Shown: positions 1 through 14,614 of the stretch, piece by piece
Position numbering within the stretch: position 1 is the stretch's first letter
How the letters are laid out: each line of letters opens with the position of its first letter
Assembly: GCA_943735955.1 (NCBI GenBank)
Contig: OX030956.1
Location: forward strand, 1,995,912-2,059,911
Length of the DNA: 64,000 bases
Direction: 5' to 3'
Source: Piscicola geometra
Taxonomy: Eukaryota > Annelida > Clitellata > Hirudinida > Piscicolidae
Notes under the pieces: model-generated
Databases searched by the model: none
What the model saw: only the letters and a program-made list of their open reading frames with translations
What the model was told of the DNA's origin: nothing
Program-made: the position numbers and the translations under genes

Positions 1-316
1 AGAATTCAAAAGAAAATTACAAAATAATTGTTACTTTCACGGCCCTGGGTTTCAGGAAATGCCGTATACTTTAGCAAATCTGCAGGCAACACGACAACGC
101 CACTTGTGCTCTTTATTGTCTTCAATTGCGGTGTGCAGCGGCGGCAGATGGTGATGGATGCGTGTGGAATTGATAGGCACTTTCCATGCTTAAGTGCTGC
201 GTTGCCTTGATGGAGGGGTTAATCCCAGGTTCATGTCAGCATCGACACCTTACGGAAGTGTCATTAACTTTGTACGTATGTAACGCTTCTATTTCACGTG
301 CAAAATGATGCGAACT

Positions 317-587
<271 letters not shown>

Positions 588-3500
588 TTCACAACTATCC
601 TGAAAAATTAAATCATAAGAAAAGTAACGAATCAACGAAAAGCATGAAATTACAAACAGAAATACGAATGGAGATATTAAGAATAAAACTCAATAGATTG
701 ATTCACATTCAAGTGTTCCTTCACTCACAAGAAGCAGGCAAACTCCAACACACACACACCTATTTAATCACCCGAAACCACCTCAAGCCTAACGTGTCAC
801 TCATGCTATTGCCCTCTGACCAATCTGTATGTGTGTTCATTAGTTTGTTTTTGTGTGTGTGTTAGTTTTGTGTGTGTGTTAGTTTCGTGTGCGTGCTTTT
901 TACTATTTATATGTGTGTTTTCATGCTTTTGTATTTATGTGTACGGATGTGTGTTTGACCTTCAATGATTTATGAATAAACACAATTCACGGTGGCACTA
1001 GTGAGTCTATATGTATATACTTGTGGGTGTGTATGTATATGTGTGGGTGTGAGCCTTTCCGTGTGTATGTGTGTGTATGTGTTTGTGTGTGCGTGTGAGC
1101 CTTTCCGTGTGTATGTATGTGTATGTGTTTGTGTGTGCGTGTGAGTTTACACTTCCTTCTGCCTCCCGGAGGAAACACTGGAGGTGGTATCGCTCTTGCT
1201 GTCACGTGGTGTGTGCATGTCAGTTTCAATGCTGGAGGAAAAAAATGCGAAAAAATATTTTTTTACAACTTTTTTTGAAGCTTTTTAAAACGAATCTCTG
1301 CGGAGAAAAGTCGAAATTCAAAAAATGAAGCTAATTCGGTCGATGAAAACGTAGCAAGACGAAATAAGAGGGTTGTGATTCGATCATCATCAGCATCATT
1401 ACCACCACAATCATCATCATCATAGTTTATGTTGTTTTTATTATATATTTTCTTTCTTTCTTGATCAACATCATTCTCAACTGTATCATCATCATGAACA
1501 CCATCCTTAGGACTCCCTTCATCATCATTATCATCATCAACAACCGAAACTACACCACATCGATCATCATCTCCTAATCCATCGTTTCATCAATTCCTGA
1601 TTACCGCCTTTGAGAGATTGAAAGCTTTGTCGATTCACTCAATAATCCTTCACAGAGTTTCTACTCTCTCAAACCCGTGTAGTGTTCTTTGTGAGGACCT
1701 CACACTTTTTTAATAGGTTACGACCTATTCGCCGATTTGCTCGATTTTTGTTTTTTTTTCAAAATTTATATTTATGTTCTAGAATTCTTTTTAAGTTAGG
1801 GCTAAAGTGAGAAGATTTTGAAAATTCAAATTTAATTGTTTAGAGAGGTGATTACAGCTGTAGTTTTGGGGGAGATGTGAAACAGAAAAACAAAAATATG
1901 GAATGTCATTTCAGATGTGTTGTAAGTAATGAAGCTGAACATTTTTACAGAAATATCTCCTTATAAATGGAGTTGTTCAGATGCTTTGAAGGCACGATGG
2001 ACAATGGTGGTTTTCTCGAAAGAATGCAACATTGTGACGCTGATGACGCTTAAGACCCACTTATTAATCTTTCCAGCAATTTCTTGACAGTTCTTTAAAA
2101 AGTTATGAATGTCTGAGAGTTTTAAAAAAGGACAGTTAAACTCATAAATAGTGATGAGGTAAATGGTTGATGGAAGAGACAGGCGATGTCTTGTTTAAAC
2201 TTGTGCCTCGATTTTGTCATAAAGAGTTTGCATTGGGAGAGTTAAAGTCGCTTGAGAGTGATTAGAGGTTTGTGGCAAAGACGAGAAATGTAATTTGTAG
2301 AGAGAAAACGTACAAAGTGTAAGGCACACAAACACGACATGTTTCTTCTGCGCCATAAATCATCTCCTCCCACCAAGCCTGCCTTTTCTGCTTTCTTCAT
2401 TTCCATGTTTTAAACAACGAAATAGACGCAAATCGAAGTAATAGAATTAAGAGAGTGCCTTGGAAGAAGAACCATAAAGAATATCTTTAATTAAAACTCG
2501 CATATCTTTGCACAACCATTTAAAAAGCATCGGATGAGTAAAAACAAACCCAAAAATTAATTAAATAATTTTTTGTGTGCTTTAAAACATCTTTCTAAAC
2601 AAACATTGCAGATTCAGAGTCTTTAATAATTCTGCCGTAAATCAATCTTTTCCAATGATGTGAAAGTCTAAAGTTCATACCATCCAGGGTCCTGGAGGAA
2701 TCTAAAATGACCTCGTTGGCCCATCTTTCTTTAAAAACTTTCTCAAGCTAGTCTTGACCAGATTTTTCAACTCTACAATCGCTGGTGTCATTTAAGGCCC
2801 CAAACCTGAGCTGCTATCAGAGCAACTAGGCTTGACAACATGATGTTGACAAGAATGTAGACAAGCGGGTAATCTTAATAATTTAAACCTCGTTTGTTCC
2901 TTATCATGGGGCTTTATTACAAGATATTTCGTTGCCAGACATCATCACTATCAATACGAAAAAGAATATTTTTATAAACGTGTGATGATAATAATGGGAT
3001 AACATAAAAACGGATCATTGTCATACCTCACTGCTTCAATTAAATGCTTGTTACGAGTGCTCATGGAAAAGGCTTTAAAACCTTTGAAAATTCAAAAAAC
3101 GATTAATGGGGAGTAAAGCAATGGTTAAGGCATTGTGCGATTGAAACATCAACAGATCCGCTGCAGTAATGAAGTGTATTCACTTTATTAGCATTTGAAT
3201 GGTTGTTAGGCCATTGAGTTAAGCAGGCACCACTCATGCGAACCAATGGCTTTCATCGGCTTTTGAAACGCTAGTGGTGGCTGTGGTAGTGGCTGTAGTG
3301 GTGTTGGTTGTGGTGAAGGTTGTGGTGGTTATGGTTGTAGTGGTCATTGGTAGATTTTATTCAAATAAATGTCCAAGTGGAAAGATTAATAAATAAATAA
3401 ATATTTAATATTTAATTTAAGTATTTGCTTGATGATTTAATGGATGGATGAAAGTTGATTGACTAAATGCATGGCTGGATCGACGAACGACTGTAATCTC

Positions 3501-6500
3501 CGCAAGTGCCTGCTTGAACACGGACGAACAAAGACAGACTGCAGCAGGCAGTGGAGAGGAAGTCGAGGAAGAATGACATAAATCATGGGAAATTGATGAT
3601 GGGCCGTGAATGCCGTCAAAAAATGGCAGAGTTCCAAGAATGCCAGGAGGCTTGCAGACACGCTAAAGAGGTCCAAACCACGCTTGATTATTTATGCAGT
3701 TTTTGAGTGAAAGGGAGTTTTTGTTGGAAGGGAAAAACAAAGAATCAGTCAAGAAGCAGAAGATTTTGAAAACTGCGTGTCCTTCAATCAATGCGTGCAG
3801 CAGATAAATGGCGGATGGAGAATATTCTTCATAAACTCTGTGAAAAAGTGCCCTCTTCTCGACTCTGAGTAATTGTTCAAGAGCTACAAACGAGAAAAGA
3901 AAGGGGAGGAGGAGGAGGAAGAAGAAGAATAATAAAAGAATGAAGGGGAGAGGGAGGTTGTGAATGGTATGTTCAACATACTATGTTGGATTATGATGAC
4001 ATTTCTATGTTGAGAAGGTCCGTGAGGAAAAGATGCTAGCTCAATCATCTTTTACTTTCTATCATTCACTCTTTGTTCTCATCGTGGTCGCATTCCAGAA
4101 TCATCATCATCATCACACCTGCAGAGCCCACTTTATCTTTTTAGTTATTTCAATGATATTCTTTCTAATTTTATAATCTTTCCACCATTATTCTTTTTTT
4201 GCTCCTGTCTTCTTTATTTCCAAAAGTTTTAACACTCCATCCATGATCCTTTTTTTAACTCTTTCTAAAGTTAATGGTACGCATGCAGTGTCAAAGTGAA
4301 AACTATGCAGACAAAAAGTTTCTTTTCACTTGAAATATTGTCAGGATTCCCTGTTTGAAAAGTTTTTTTACTGTCGAGGAATATGACAAGAACTTAAAAT
4401 AATTTTAAGCGATAAAGAAAAGTTTGAATTTCAATGGCGAAAATAACTCGAACACTTCAAAACAGAACCCCATTGTAAATATCCCTGCGAATGTAACTAG
4501 GTTAGTCAAAAAATGGAAAATGATACCAAAATGGCACCAAAGAGCCTGGAAGTGTGCTATAAATAAATGAAACGAAAAGAATAGAAAGAAGACAATGACA
4601 GCACTCTGCATAACAATAACACGTATGACGAACGATCGTCATCTTATTTGGAGTTTTTGGTCGGTTGCCATGATGACGTAATATATATGCAATTTGAAAT
4701 TGTTGAAGGGAGAATACATATTCGTAAACACATGTGCACATTGTTGTGTATGGACGCACACAAGTGCACGTGTGTTTGACACTTTATATGCCAAGCAAAA
4801 GCAACTGACCCAAGTCGCACGTGTTCATCTCCATGTAGACAGTTCATGCGTGAAGATCTAATGTCCGCATGACACATAAACACATAAACGCACGCAAACA
4901 CGCACATAGATTGGCACATACACACACATGCATGTGCAAAGACATGCACATATATTGACACATACACACACATGCATGTGCAAAGACATGCCCTCCCAAT
5001 TGCATACACGAAAATCATAGCTTATTATCTACTTTCACGCATCACCCAACACCCAATTGTTTATAATTATATTCGTATAACATCAGATGCTGACACACAC
5101 ACGCAAACAAACACATACGTATACTAATACACACAAACAAAAAAATACTAACATATACTCAAACTAACACATATAAACACATAAACAAAAACTAATTGAA
5201 ACCTTATAAAGTAAGAACTCATAGAATATTAAACGACCAGCACTGCTCTACTCTGACAGTCATTAAATTCAGTGATCTATAAATTCAAGCACCATACCCC
5301 GACTTATTCGCAACAATTCATCCCTTCCATGCGCAACAATGCATTGTTTGCATGCACAAAACTTCAATGCATTTCATAGAAAGTTGCATTGAATTAGTGA
5401 TTGATTACTGCGCTAATGACGCTGGCCTAATTGTCCTTCTAATAGACAAAATCAAAAGTAAAACAAATGAAAGGAGGAAAAACATCGGAGGAAAGGCATG
5501 TTTCGACAAGTGAGGATGACTGGAAGGGATCCAGTAGATATAGTCTTCTTACAAACACCAACAACCAAAAAGTTTAGGAATAGAAAACACATATTATTAC
5601 CTTCACACATGCAAACACATAAAAGAGTGATATATCAATCGATCCCTTTGCACTGCACCCCATCACCTTCGCTCTGAAAGAGACTCACAAAAGTGCTTCT
5701 TACGACGCAGGAAAGAACAATAATGCAAAGGGAGAAACTGTCACACAGAAAAAGGAAATTCTTTTTTAAATTCGTCTCATTTGAGTGACTTAGTACCAAT
5801 CCAGTGCCTCTACCTTCAATATGATTGCCAGAGTGTATTTGTAGCTAACGTTAGTAGACAGTTGCAAGGAGGTTCGAATAAGTTCAGAAAAAGCTTTTCG
5901 AGTGAATTATTTTTAAAGACTATCATGAGTTAAAACACATTTTTTAGGTCCATAAAGTTTTAAGATGTCTGACTGACTTGCTTTTGTAATTGCCGGAATG
6001 TTTGAGGAGTTTCCGTATTGATTGGAATCGATGCGCTACCGAAGCGATTTAATGTCCACTCAATGCATCCTCCCATTCCTCCTCTCCCCTCAAGAGAATT
6101 CGAAAAGATTATTTTTGCCGTAGTGAATGTTCAAAATATTTCATTTTCACTAATCCTATTCTTATCTTTTCAAATTGAAAACAAAAAGAAACAATTATTT
6201 TAACATCGATTCAGGTATTTTGAAATAAATATTAAAAATTGTTTTTCAAAACTTTTCGTTTGCAGCATGGCCTTTGTAGCTGGGAAAGACCGCTCTTCGC
6301 GTGGTGGACTGATTTATTACTTTTTGTATTCCAATCAATCACCAGCCTGCCGCGCATCTATCGTACAATCCTTTTTATTATATCTTTTTTTAGCTCTCAG
6401 AAAAATCAGCACTTTTCACACTATCATCACCATTATCTCATTCATACGATTAGGCCACCACAGCACTACCATGTATCTTTTTAAATACTTGTTCAGAAAG

Positions 6501-7780
6501 ATAAATATTAATAAGAATTTATATTTAATATACATGGATGCTTTTTTGGTTTCGGAGAAACTTGAAAGCTTAATAATAAACAAGCTTGGGGATACTCGAT
6601 AGGTTACGAGTATGTGGGATAATTTAATAACGAAGGCATGTCACAATTCAATGAAGCACAAAGCAGTTTCGATTGCACAAAAGAGTTTCTTCTACTTGCA
6701 CTGTATTCTGCTGTGACATATTGGTTTGTGTAGATCACAACGGCACACTTCTTTTGCCCATAATAGGCTGAGAATACACAGCCAATGCGAGCTTTCATCA
6801 AGAACACAAAAATACGCATGAATACCGCATCTGACATATACACCTGAATAAGCACGCATAATACCACCGGAAGTCATGAATACCCAGTATAATTTAGCGC
6901 TAGATAAAAAAACAGAGCATTGTGCTTGTGTCATACCTATTTTTCAGCCATTCTTGTTATATTTTTGCTGTAGCAGCTCACTCATTCCACAATATCATAT
7001 GCACTAAAGTCTTCAATTTTTAAAGTTTTTTCCATAGCCTTCCGCATTAGGCATTCTCAGCCTTCCAGCGCATATCAAACTATCCAGAAGCATCGATCTT
7101 CTTCTACAACAACTTTTTTTTTTCGTTTGAACGACCATTTCATGCTGAACCCTTGGTAAAACGCTGTTCACTGTGCCAGTTTAAAGACATCCCAGCCCGT
7201 CTGACGTCATAAATACGTCATCATGTCCGAACCTCGTAGTTAATAAGTAGTGTTTCGCAGACCATTCAATTGCATGCTTGTTACACTCTTTTATGGAATA
7301 TTTTAATGGCCGTTAAACATTTTTCCGATGCCACACTTTGTAGGAGAATCGAAAAGCAAGACGTAATTAGAAGGCGAAAATTGTACTTCTCATTGGGACA
7401 GAAACACTGATGCGTACAGCACCACACTGTGCCGTATAAATCACTGCCATTTGTCAGCGTAATCAATAGGCACCCACACAAAACCAGTCCACAGTGAGAA
7501 TGAGATCATCATCATCATCACCAGCACCATCACACCAGAATCGACATCTTCACCAACACCTACCTCTTCCAGCCATCTGCACCACCTTCGACATCATTGG
7601 TATCGTTGACGTGACTCCAGTAATATAGAGGGCTTCATGAAGAGGGTCAGTGGCGTGATTAGTGAAACCATTAATTGTGAGTCGGCACATTCCTTGAAGC
7701 AATGAGTCTTCCAACCCAATCTGCATTGATTGATACACCCTGGATAAATGTTTGACACATGAGGAATGCATTGTACGCAT
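588..7780. other. Gene-poor AT-rich stretch
   Basis: Apart from the GT-rich repeat, short CAT-rich runs (1380-1570), a GGT-rich run (3270-3345), a tandem pair of a 33-bp CA-rich unit (about 4915-4992) and one weak Cys-containing reading frame near 3600, I see no gene, conserved domain or RNA. Frames at 6018-6602 show no coding signal. Confidence 0.6.
840..1145. repeat. GT-rich degenerate repeat
   Basis: TG-rich stretch with a partial tandem duplication of GTGAGCCTTTCCGTGTGTAT at about 1048 and 1096. It probably decayed from a longer GT tract. Confidence 0.8.
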
Positions 7781-8213
7781 TGATGAATGCATGCCCAATA
7801 CACGACGAATGCATGATGAATGCATGATGAATGCATGATGAATGCATGATGAATGCATGCCCAATACACGACGAATGCATGATAAATGCATGATGAATGC
7901 ATGATGAATGCATGATGAATGCATGCCCAATACACGACGAATGCATGATGAATGCATGATGAATGCATGATGAATGCATGCCCAATACACGACGAATGCA
8001 TGATGAATGCATGATGAATGCATGCCCAATACACGACGAATGCATGATAAATGCATGATGAATGCATGATGAATGCATGATGAATGCATGCCCAATACAC
8101 GACGAATGCATGATGAATGCATGATGAATGCATGATGAATGCATGATGAATGCATGATGAATGCATGCCCAATAAACGACGAATGCATGATGAATGCATG
8201 ATGAATGCATGAT
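7781..8213. repeat. 11-bp-period minisatellite with 22-bp variant
   Basis: Units of GATGAATGCAT alternate with a 22-bp variant containing GCCCAATACACGACGAATGC. Both lengths are multiples of 11, so phase is kept. Because 11 is not a multiple of 3, all minus-strand frames are open by periodicity, not by coding. Confidence 0.95.
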
Positions 8214-11200
8214 AGTTCTAATCATCAGCTTTCTAGTTTTTCAAAATAAGCACCCACGACTATGATCAGCAGCGACTTTCAGGTTCTGCCTCTCATGAAA
8301 AGAATGATAAATTAGAAGCATTAAAGGCGCCCTCACTGGCAAATAAAATCTCAGGCTTGAATATCGATTCATCAACTTTTTTGAGCTTCTAATCTATGCA
8401 AGCGATGCTTTTTTAATGGCTTTTCATATTCCGTTATTGCTTCTAGGCTTCGATGTGGTTATAAAGTAAAAAAGGAATACAAAGACAAAGACGATAGAGA
8501 TGAGGAGGAAATGGGAGATGACCACAAACTATTGCCTCGTTACGCAACATTGCAACGACTTGTGAATGAAGTGTCTTCTGTGATGGGTGTTCTATCACTC
8601 CAGCGATCAGTTCAATAGAGAATTCGATAATGTTTAATCGAAGACCGAAAAAGTTTTTTAATTTAGTGCGTATATTAATGGAGGGTTTAGGGGTTTAGGG
8701 TGGATTTTGGAAGTTTGGAGAAAGCATTTCTGCTTTTAAACTTCAGCGAAAATGCAATGCTCATTGATTTTGCTGTGCGGAACAATGGTCCGATGAAAGC
8801 GTACAAATAAAAGTTTTTGCGAAAATAAATTGTTTATTCATTCGCAAAACGCAAGCTTTTTTGCATTCAAAATCATCACAGACAGAAGCACAATGCTCTT
8901 TACATTGCGTTATTGACAATAAATTCTTGCCTCGTAAACATGAATATACTAGCGTATATAAATTATTAACGGATTGTGTCATAAAAGCTACGCTCCTATT
9001 GTTTTTTTGCATTTGAAATATAGTTGGGATGTTGAAGGAGAAGCCTTTTTCGATCGGTTTTACGTTTATTATTTTTTATTATTAGAAACGTGTAGTTGGT
9101 TTTAAGCGAGTAAAGAAGGAAGACGAAAAAGCAAAGAAAGGAATGAAAAAAAAGGAAGGAAGTAAAGAGAAGGAGTAGATGGGAGGCACAAAAGATGAAG
9201 GAGTTATTTTGAGTGAAGGACCTCAAAAAGCATGATGAACACGGCAGTAGGTTTGTATGGATGGTGAATGATGAATGGAAGGTAGTGAATGATGCATGGA
9301 GGGTGTTTTTGAGTGGATGTCTGCATGGATGACTGAAAACTAGATAGATAGATAAATGGAGTAGGGAGAGAGTAGATAAATAATATAAATGATTGGCCGG
9401 ATGAATGCATAGAGGAATGGATGAGTGAATGGATGGGCAATTGAGTGAAAAGTTTGATAAATGAATAAATTGACGGAAAGCAGAAAGGCCTCAGAGACAA
9501 GGGCTTTAAAGGCTAAAATTACGGCGATGATGAATGGTGGCGCGATTGAGTGAAAAAATTAGAAATCTCTGAAATTACGTTCGAACAAAAGTCCTAGTAG
9601 GACGAGGAGATATTTGGTGAGCTGCGAAAACAAGCAGATGAGTAATGTGCCTGGATGCATCATCTACCACACATCGCCTCTCTCCAGTCCAACATTCCCC
9701 AACCATTTGTTCGCCTTTTTAAAATTTTAGTTATTTTTTTAGCCGTTTTTTATTTTCTATTTAAACTTCATTTTATTTATTAGGTGTTTCTAGAGTCTCT
9801 TAAATTTTTAAATTGAGTGAATTTACGTTTTAGCTAGGATCCGGAACGTCCACAAAAAAACTTGATGAGTACACACAGAGACAAGATGATTTTTTCGCGT
9901 AATTTTCATTTTCCAACTTTTCCCACTCGCAATCATTCAAACTTAAGATTGACAAAATTACTAAACTTCTAGTCTATATATTCCTTCATTTTTTTCTTCG
10001 AAATTTACTTTTAGAATGAATGATCAGAATTTCACACCCAAATTATCCGATGTCTCTGCAGCATTTATTTCACTCGCAAGCTTTCATTATTCAAACTTTT
10101 AAATTTAAAAATGAAAAAATATTCAATTTCTTCCTACACGTTCTGCTGATTTCTCAAAAACATCTTCTCTTCTCCTCCATCCCTCATCCCTTTTTCATGT
10201 TTGGGAATTCTTTAATTAAAGTTCCAATTTGTTGCCTTTCAAGCTTCTCTCATGTGAAAACTAGCGAAATATCATTGATGTCTCTTTTGGTTTAGAAACC
10301 CACTATGGATTAAGCCTCCGTGATTTCTATGCCTTTACTTTGCTATCATTTAAGATTTTTTTATTTTCAATTTTGAAAATAGTTAATATATTGCCATACA
10401 AGGGTTTGAACAAATTTCACACATGCGAAAAAGTGGAAAAAATTAAGAATGAACCTACATTTTTTTATAAACACAACTTTTCTTTTAAGCCATTATTAAT
10501 GCTTTTTATTTCTAAGTGTTTCAACAACCACTACGATAATCACTATAACACCACCCTCACCACATCAACCACTGTTTTTTGACCTTTACCAATACCATTT
10601 CGATCTTTAAAAAATTTGATGTTATTTTTAGAATTTTTGCATAAAGATTCTTATTAGAATTAGTGTTTTCAATTACGTTTTTTTCTAAATTAAATTTTCC
10701 TATCTTTAAGCTGAATTTTTTCCGTAACTTTCAAGCACCTTTCCCGCTTCAAGTCTCTCTTCTACCACATTCTTTCTAGAACATTTGCACCAAACACCAT
10801 CATCAAACCCCCTGCATTCCTTGCAACATCCCAGCCCACTTACTCCTATTTTCTCTTTTTTCTATAATATCAATTTTCTGAAATCCTTAACAGATTATTG
10901 TGTTTTTACTTCTAGGAGTTTTGTGTGTATACAAAAGGTTTCGTTTATTTGGAGTTTGAGAAACAATTCAAGTTGTTTTATGGGCCTTTTAACTACCGCA
11001 TATTACGGTAATAATTCCACGAATATGTTTGGAGGCTACTCAACTATTCTTACATTTTTTTCACTAAACTCTCTTCACTTGTGAAATATATCGTTTCGCA
11101 TATAACTGCTCCCACTCTTTCCTCCTTTCCCTCTCAAACACCGAGAGCAACCACAGCGAAGGGACCTTTTTTGTAATATCGTTTGCGAGACGTCGGTCTA

Positions 11201-11263
11201 ATGTTGCCATGCTGAAAGCCTTCGAAATGACTACACATCAATGTCGTGTAGAACCGCTATCAA
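8214..11263. other. Gene-free AT-rich stretch
   Basis: No supported gene. It contains a degenerate GATGGATGAATG-type repeat at about 9236-9450 and a Cys-rich 83-codon minus frame at 8761-9012 that I treat as a curiosity only. Confidence 0.55.
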
Positions 11264-11286
11264 GAAGATGATGATGATGATGTGGG

Positions 11287-11355
<69 letters not shown>

Positions 11356-11414
11356 GGATGATGATGATGATGATGATGCTGTTGCTGATGATGATGAGGA
11401 TGAGGATGATAACG
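11264..11414. repeat. (GAT)n microsatellite
   Basis: About 40 mostly perfect GAT units with GAG and GCT interruptions toward the right. No coding evidence. Confidence 0.97.
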
Positions 11415-11803
11415 AAAATAATGATGATGATAAAATATATGATAAAATGATGACTATGATAAGAATGAAGATAATGAAAAAATAAAGATAATGTGAATAC
11501 TGTGATTTTGAAACTTTGTTTTTACTATTACAGCGTTATTTTTATGTTTTTTATTGCTTCTTTGAAGTGATAAAGTGCGACTTCTTACGAAAGAGCAATG
11601 TTTAACTGTCATCGCTCGTACTAGCAAGATGCCATTAGCACCATCTCCTCCTCTAATACTCCTATCATTTTCATTCATTATTGTGAATAAAAGCTTCTAA
11701 AGATTAAAAAAATTAAAAGTCAGAGGGGGCTGGTCTTTGATAGGCACACGTTTAGATAATCTGGTGTATGGATGGACTGACAGATGTATGAGGGGGATAT
11801 CTC

Positions 11804-12034
<231 letters not shown>

Positions 12035-13511
12035 AATAGATATATCAAGTACTCGTAACGCATATAGAAGCATACACAAAGACAGGCAAGCAGATGATAG
12101 AGATGCAGAGAGCAGGCAATGTATGGATGAGTGCATTGATGGATGCATAATTGTCTTTATAGGGTGTCGATTGATTTATTGAAGTACAAGTGATGGTCAG
12201 TATTCGAAGAGAACTTTTATTTCATTTTTGAATTCCGCAAGCGATTCAAAGAAAACAAGGGATATAGAAGGGACGTAGTGAGGATTCTGTATAAGTGTGT
12301 AGTGGAATGGAGACTGTACTGAGGATGATGCAGTACTCAAAGTTATCAAAATGTTTTGAGTGAGAAAACAAGATTGAGAATTATTGATTGACTCGTCGAT
12401 AGGCGACAAAATCACTCATTCTTGATTCACAAACCACTCCTACTTCATACATCTTCCCAGATAAATATTCATTTTACCATTCTGAATTATTTTAATCTTT
12501 TGGTTACCAAAGGTTTACATATATTTTTGAAATGTTCTTGAAGCTGCATTTAGAACTTGTAAATTTTCTTGGACTTTTTTTATATCTTTCCATCGAAGTT
12601 TCTTCTGGATTAATTTTTAATTAAGTTTTTTAGTGTATTTTTATTTTTATTTTTGTGTGTGCCTTTTTTCAAACTTTCTTTATCTTGTTGCATATTTTAA
12701 AAATAATGGAAAAGTTAAATAATTATAAAGTGCAAGTACCTTTATTAGTTTTCACGTTTTTAAATCGTAAATATTATTTATAATTTTCTCAAATGTCATA
12801 GCACCCTTCTTCCTTCCACCAGCATTTTTGTTATTCCATTCGAGCTTTGCCTAATTGATATAGCGCCTCCCAAACAAAGACCTACTACCAACAAAGGACA
12901 CCCAAACCAAGATCTTTAATTTTTGTACACCCTTTCACTCTCCCACCACACCTATCCTGGAAACAGAACATAGAAATAGCAATTTGAGTAAATCAGTGTG
13001 AAAGAACGCAATAAAATCAAAACCCAACTTCACGTCTGCTCTCTTAATGTTTCAGCAAGAGAAGATCTCAGCGTCTGATGCTCAAAGCACAGACACTTTG
13101 AAGATTTATGCGGCATTTATGGGCCGATTATTAAGCATAAATGTGTTATTTACGAAGGTGTCTGGTGTAGGAATGAAAGGGAAATAGATTCGTTTGACGA
13201 TGAGATTTTTATTGAGTACCTTATCAGAGAGTTGTGACTCCACACTAACAAGGTCGATGAAATTCCAACAAAACAGCGCTATAAAGCTCGTCGAATGAGG
13301 CATTAAAGAATATAAATGGCAGTCTATAAGACCAGCTAATAACAATTATCACGTTTTAAAAATTAATTACTCTTGGTAATGTTGCCATAACTCTATTTTT
13401 GATGAAAAACTTAGTGATTTAAAATACCACACCATAGCACTAAACCAACAAGCATAACTCATCCAAGTACACCCTACACGACACCACCCAACACCACTTT
13501 TCACACCGCAG
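12035..13511. other. Intron or intergenic stretch before first visible Eph exon
   Basis: No exon with Eph N-terminal features is seen here. It is probably intron of the Eph-like gene, because exon 13512 starts mid-domain after a good acceptor. Confidence 0.5.
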
Positions 13512-14614
13512 TGGCGAGAGGCAAGCATGAATTTGATTTCTGGCTCAACGAGGAGGGTCATGAGCGCCTGCAACGTCGACTTTGTCAACGTGCACAACTG
13601 GGTGTCGACACCCCGTATCCCGGTGCCTGCCACCGCAAACAGAATCCAGGTTTCTGTTGAGTTCACCATCAGAAAATGCGAAAAACACCCTGATCCGTCT
13701 TCGCTGCAGCAGTGCAAAGAGGTCTTCCGATTGGCCTACCTGCAAGGCGATGACGACGAAGACTCCGACCTGGTTTGGGAGGAGTTCACGTTCATCGACA
13801 CGATTGCAGCCAGTCTCCTGCTCGTCTCGCACAACGACTCCATCGACCACTTCATTAACAGAGAAACCAGGCACTTCACCATCTCAAAAGTAGAACACTG
13901 ATAACCCAATTTTGTTATTTTTTATTGGAATTGATTTTTGCTTGGGTACATTATTGATCAAATTGATTTTCCGCAAGCTGTTTACGAGAATGTATTTTTT
14001 TACTTTCACCACTCGAGGCGAATTGGGTGAGAGTAGCTTTTCTTGACGAAGGATCCTGCATCAACCTCGTGTCTGTCAAGGTATGTTTGCATTCTGGAAC
14101 AGTATGTATTGTAGTGTGGGTGTGTTTGCGGGGTGGTGGGTATGTGGAAGCGGATTGGTTTGAGATTTTAATCAAATTGCTTGAGCTTGATTGTCGATTT
14201 ATGGAAAGATATTTTATCTTTAAAGGATTTGCGTTTGAATTTTATAGCATGCATTTATGTTTATTTACATTAGAAGCCCACTCCATCTCCATCTCTGCTT
14301 CCATTCCTGCCAGGTCTTCCACGTGGTGTGTCCAGAGAGCATCCACTACTTGGCAGTCTTTCCTGAGACACCAGTCGGTGCTGAGCTCACGTCGATGGTC
14401 AAGACTTACGGAACTTGCGTCAACCACTCTTCTCCCTCCACCCAGCCACTCTACCAATCTTCCGCTCATTCAAGCTCCCTGCACAATCTCCAGCCAGCTC
14501 CGATCAAACAACTCTGTCAGGCGGATGGCACGTGGTACTCGTTTGACCAATCCGGTTGTCTGTGCGATCCTGGCTTCGAGCCCAACTACGTAGGAGCCAA
14601 AAACCGATGCATTG
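13512..14614 (+). other. Ephrin-binding domain and start of Cys-rich module (Eph exons)
   Basis: Three exons encode the C-terminal part of the Eph ligand-binding jelly roll, then the switch into the Cys-rich region. Recognisable family landmarks are SACNVDF near the start, the CKEVFRL strand, FTFIDTIAA, and LDEGSCINLVSVK just before the second intron. The third exon carries VFHVVCPESI and ADGTWYSF followed by a GCLCDPGFE Cys motif. The first visible exon starts after a pyrimidine-rich acceptor at 13511 with a Trp codon, matching the middle of the domain, so the N-terminal strands and secretion signal are encoded further 5'. Confidence 0.88.

Noticed and set aside
7781..8213. CRISPR-like array
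   Set aside because: The alternating 11- and 22-bp units look like repeat and spacer at first sight, but the 'spacers' are identical and the genome is eukaryotic.
7550..8225. Three overlapping minus-strand frames of 184-212 codons with a repeated His/Cys/Ile-rich peptide
   Set aside because: The 11-bp period keeps all frames open; the flanking codons show no start, signal peptide or domain. I treat it as a noncoding minisatellite.
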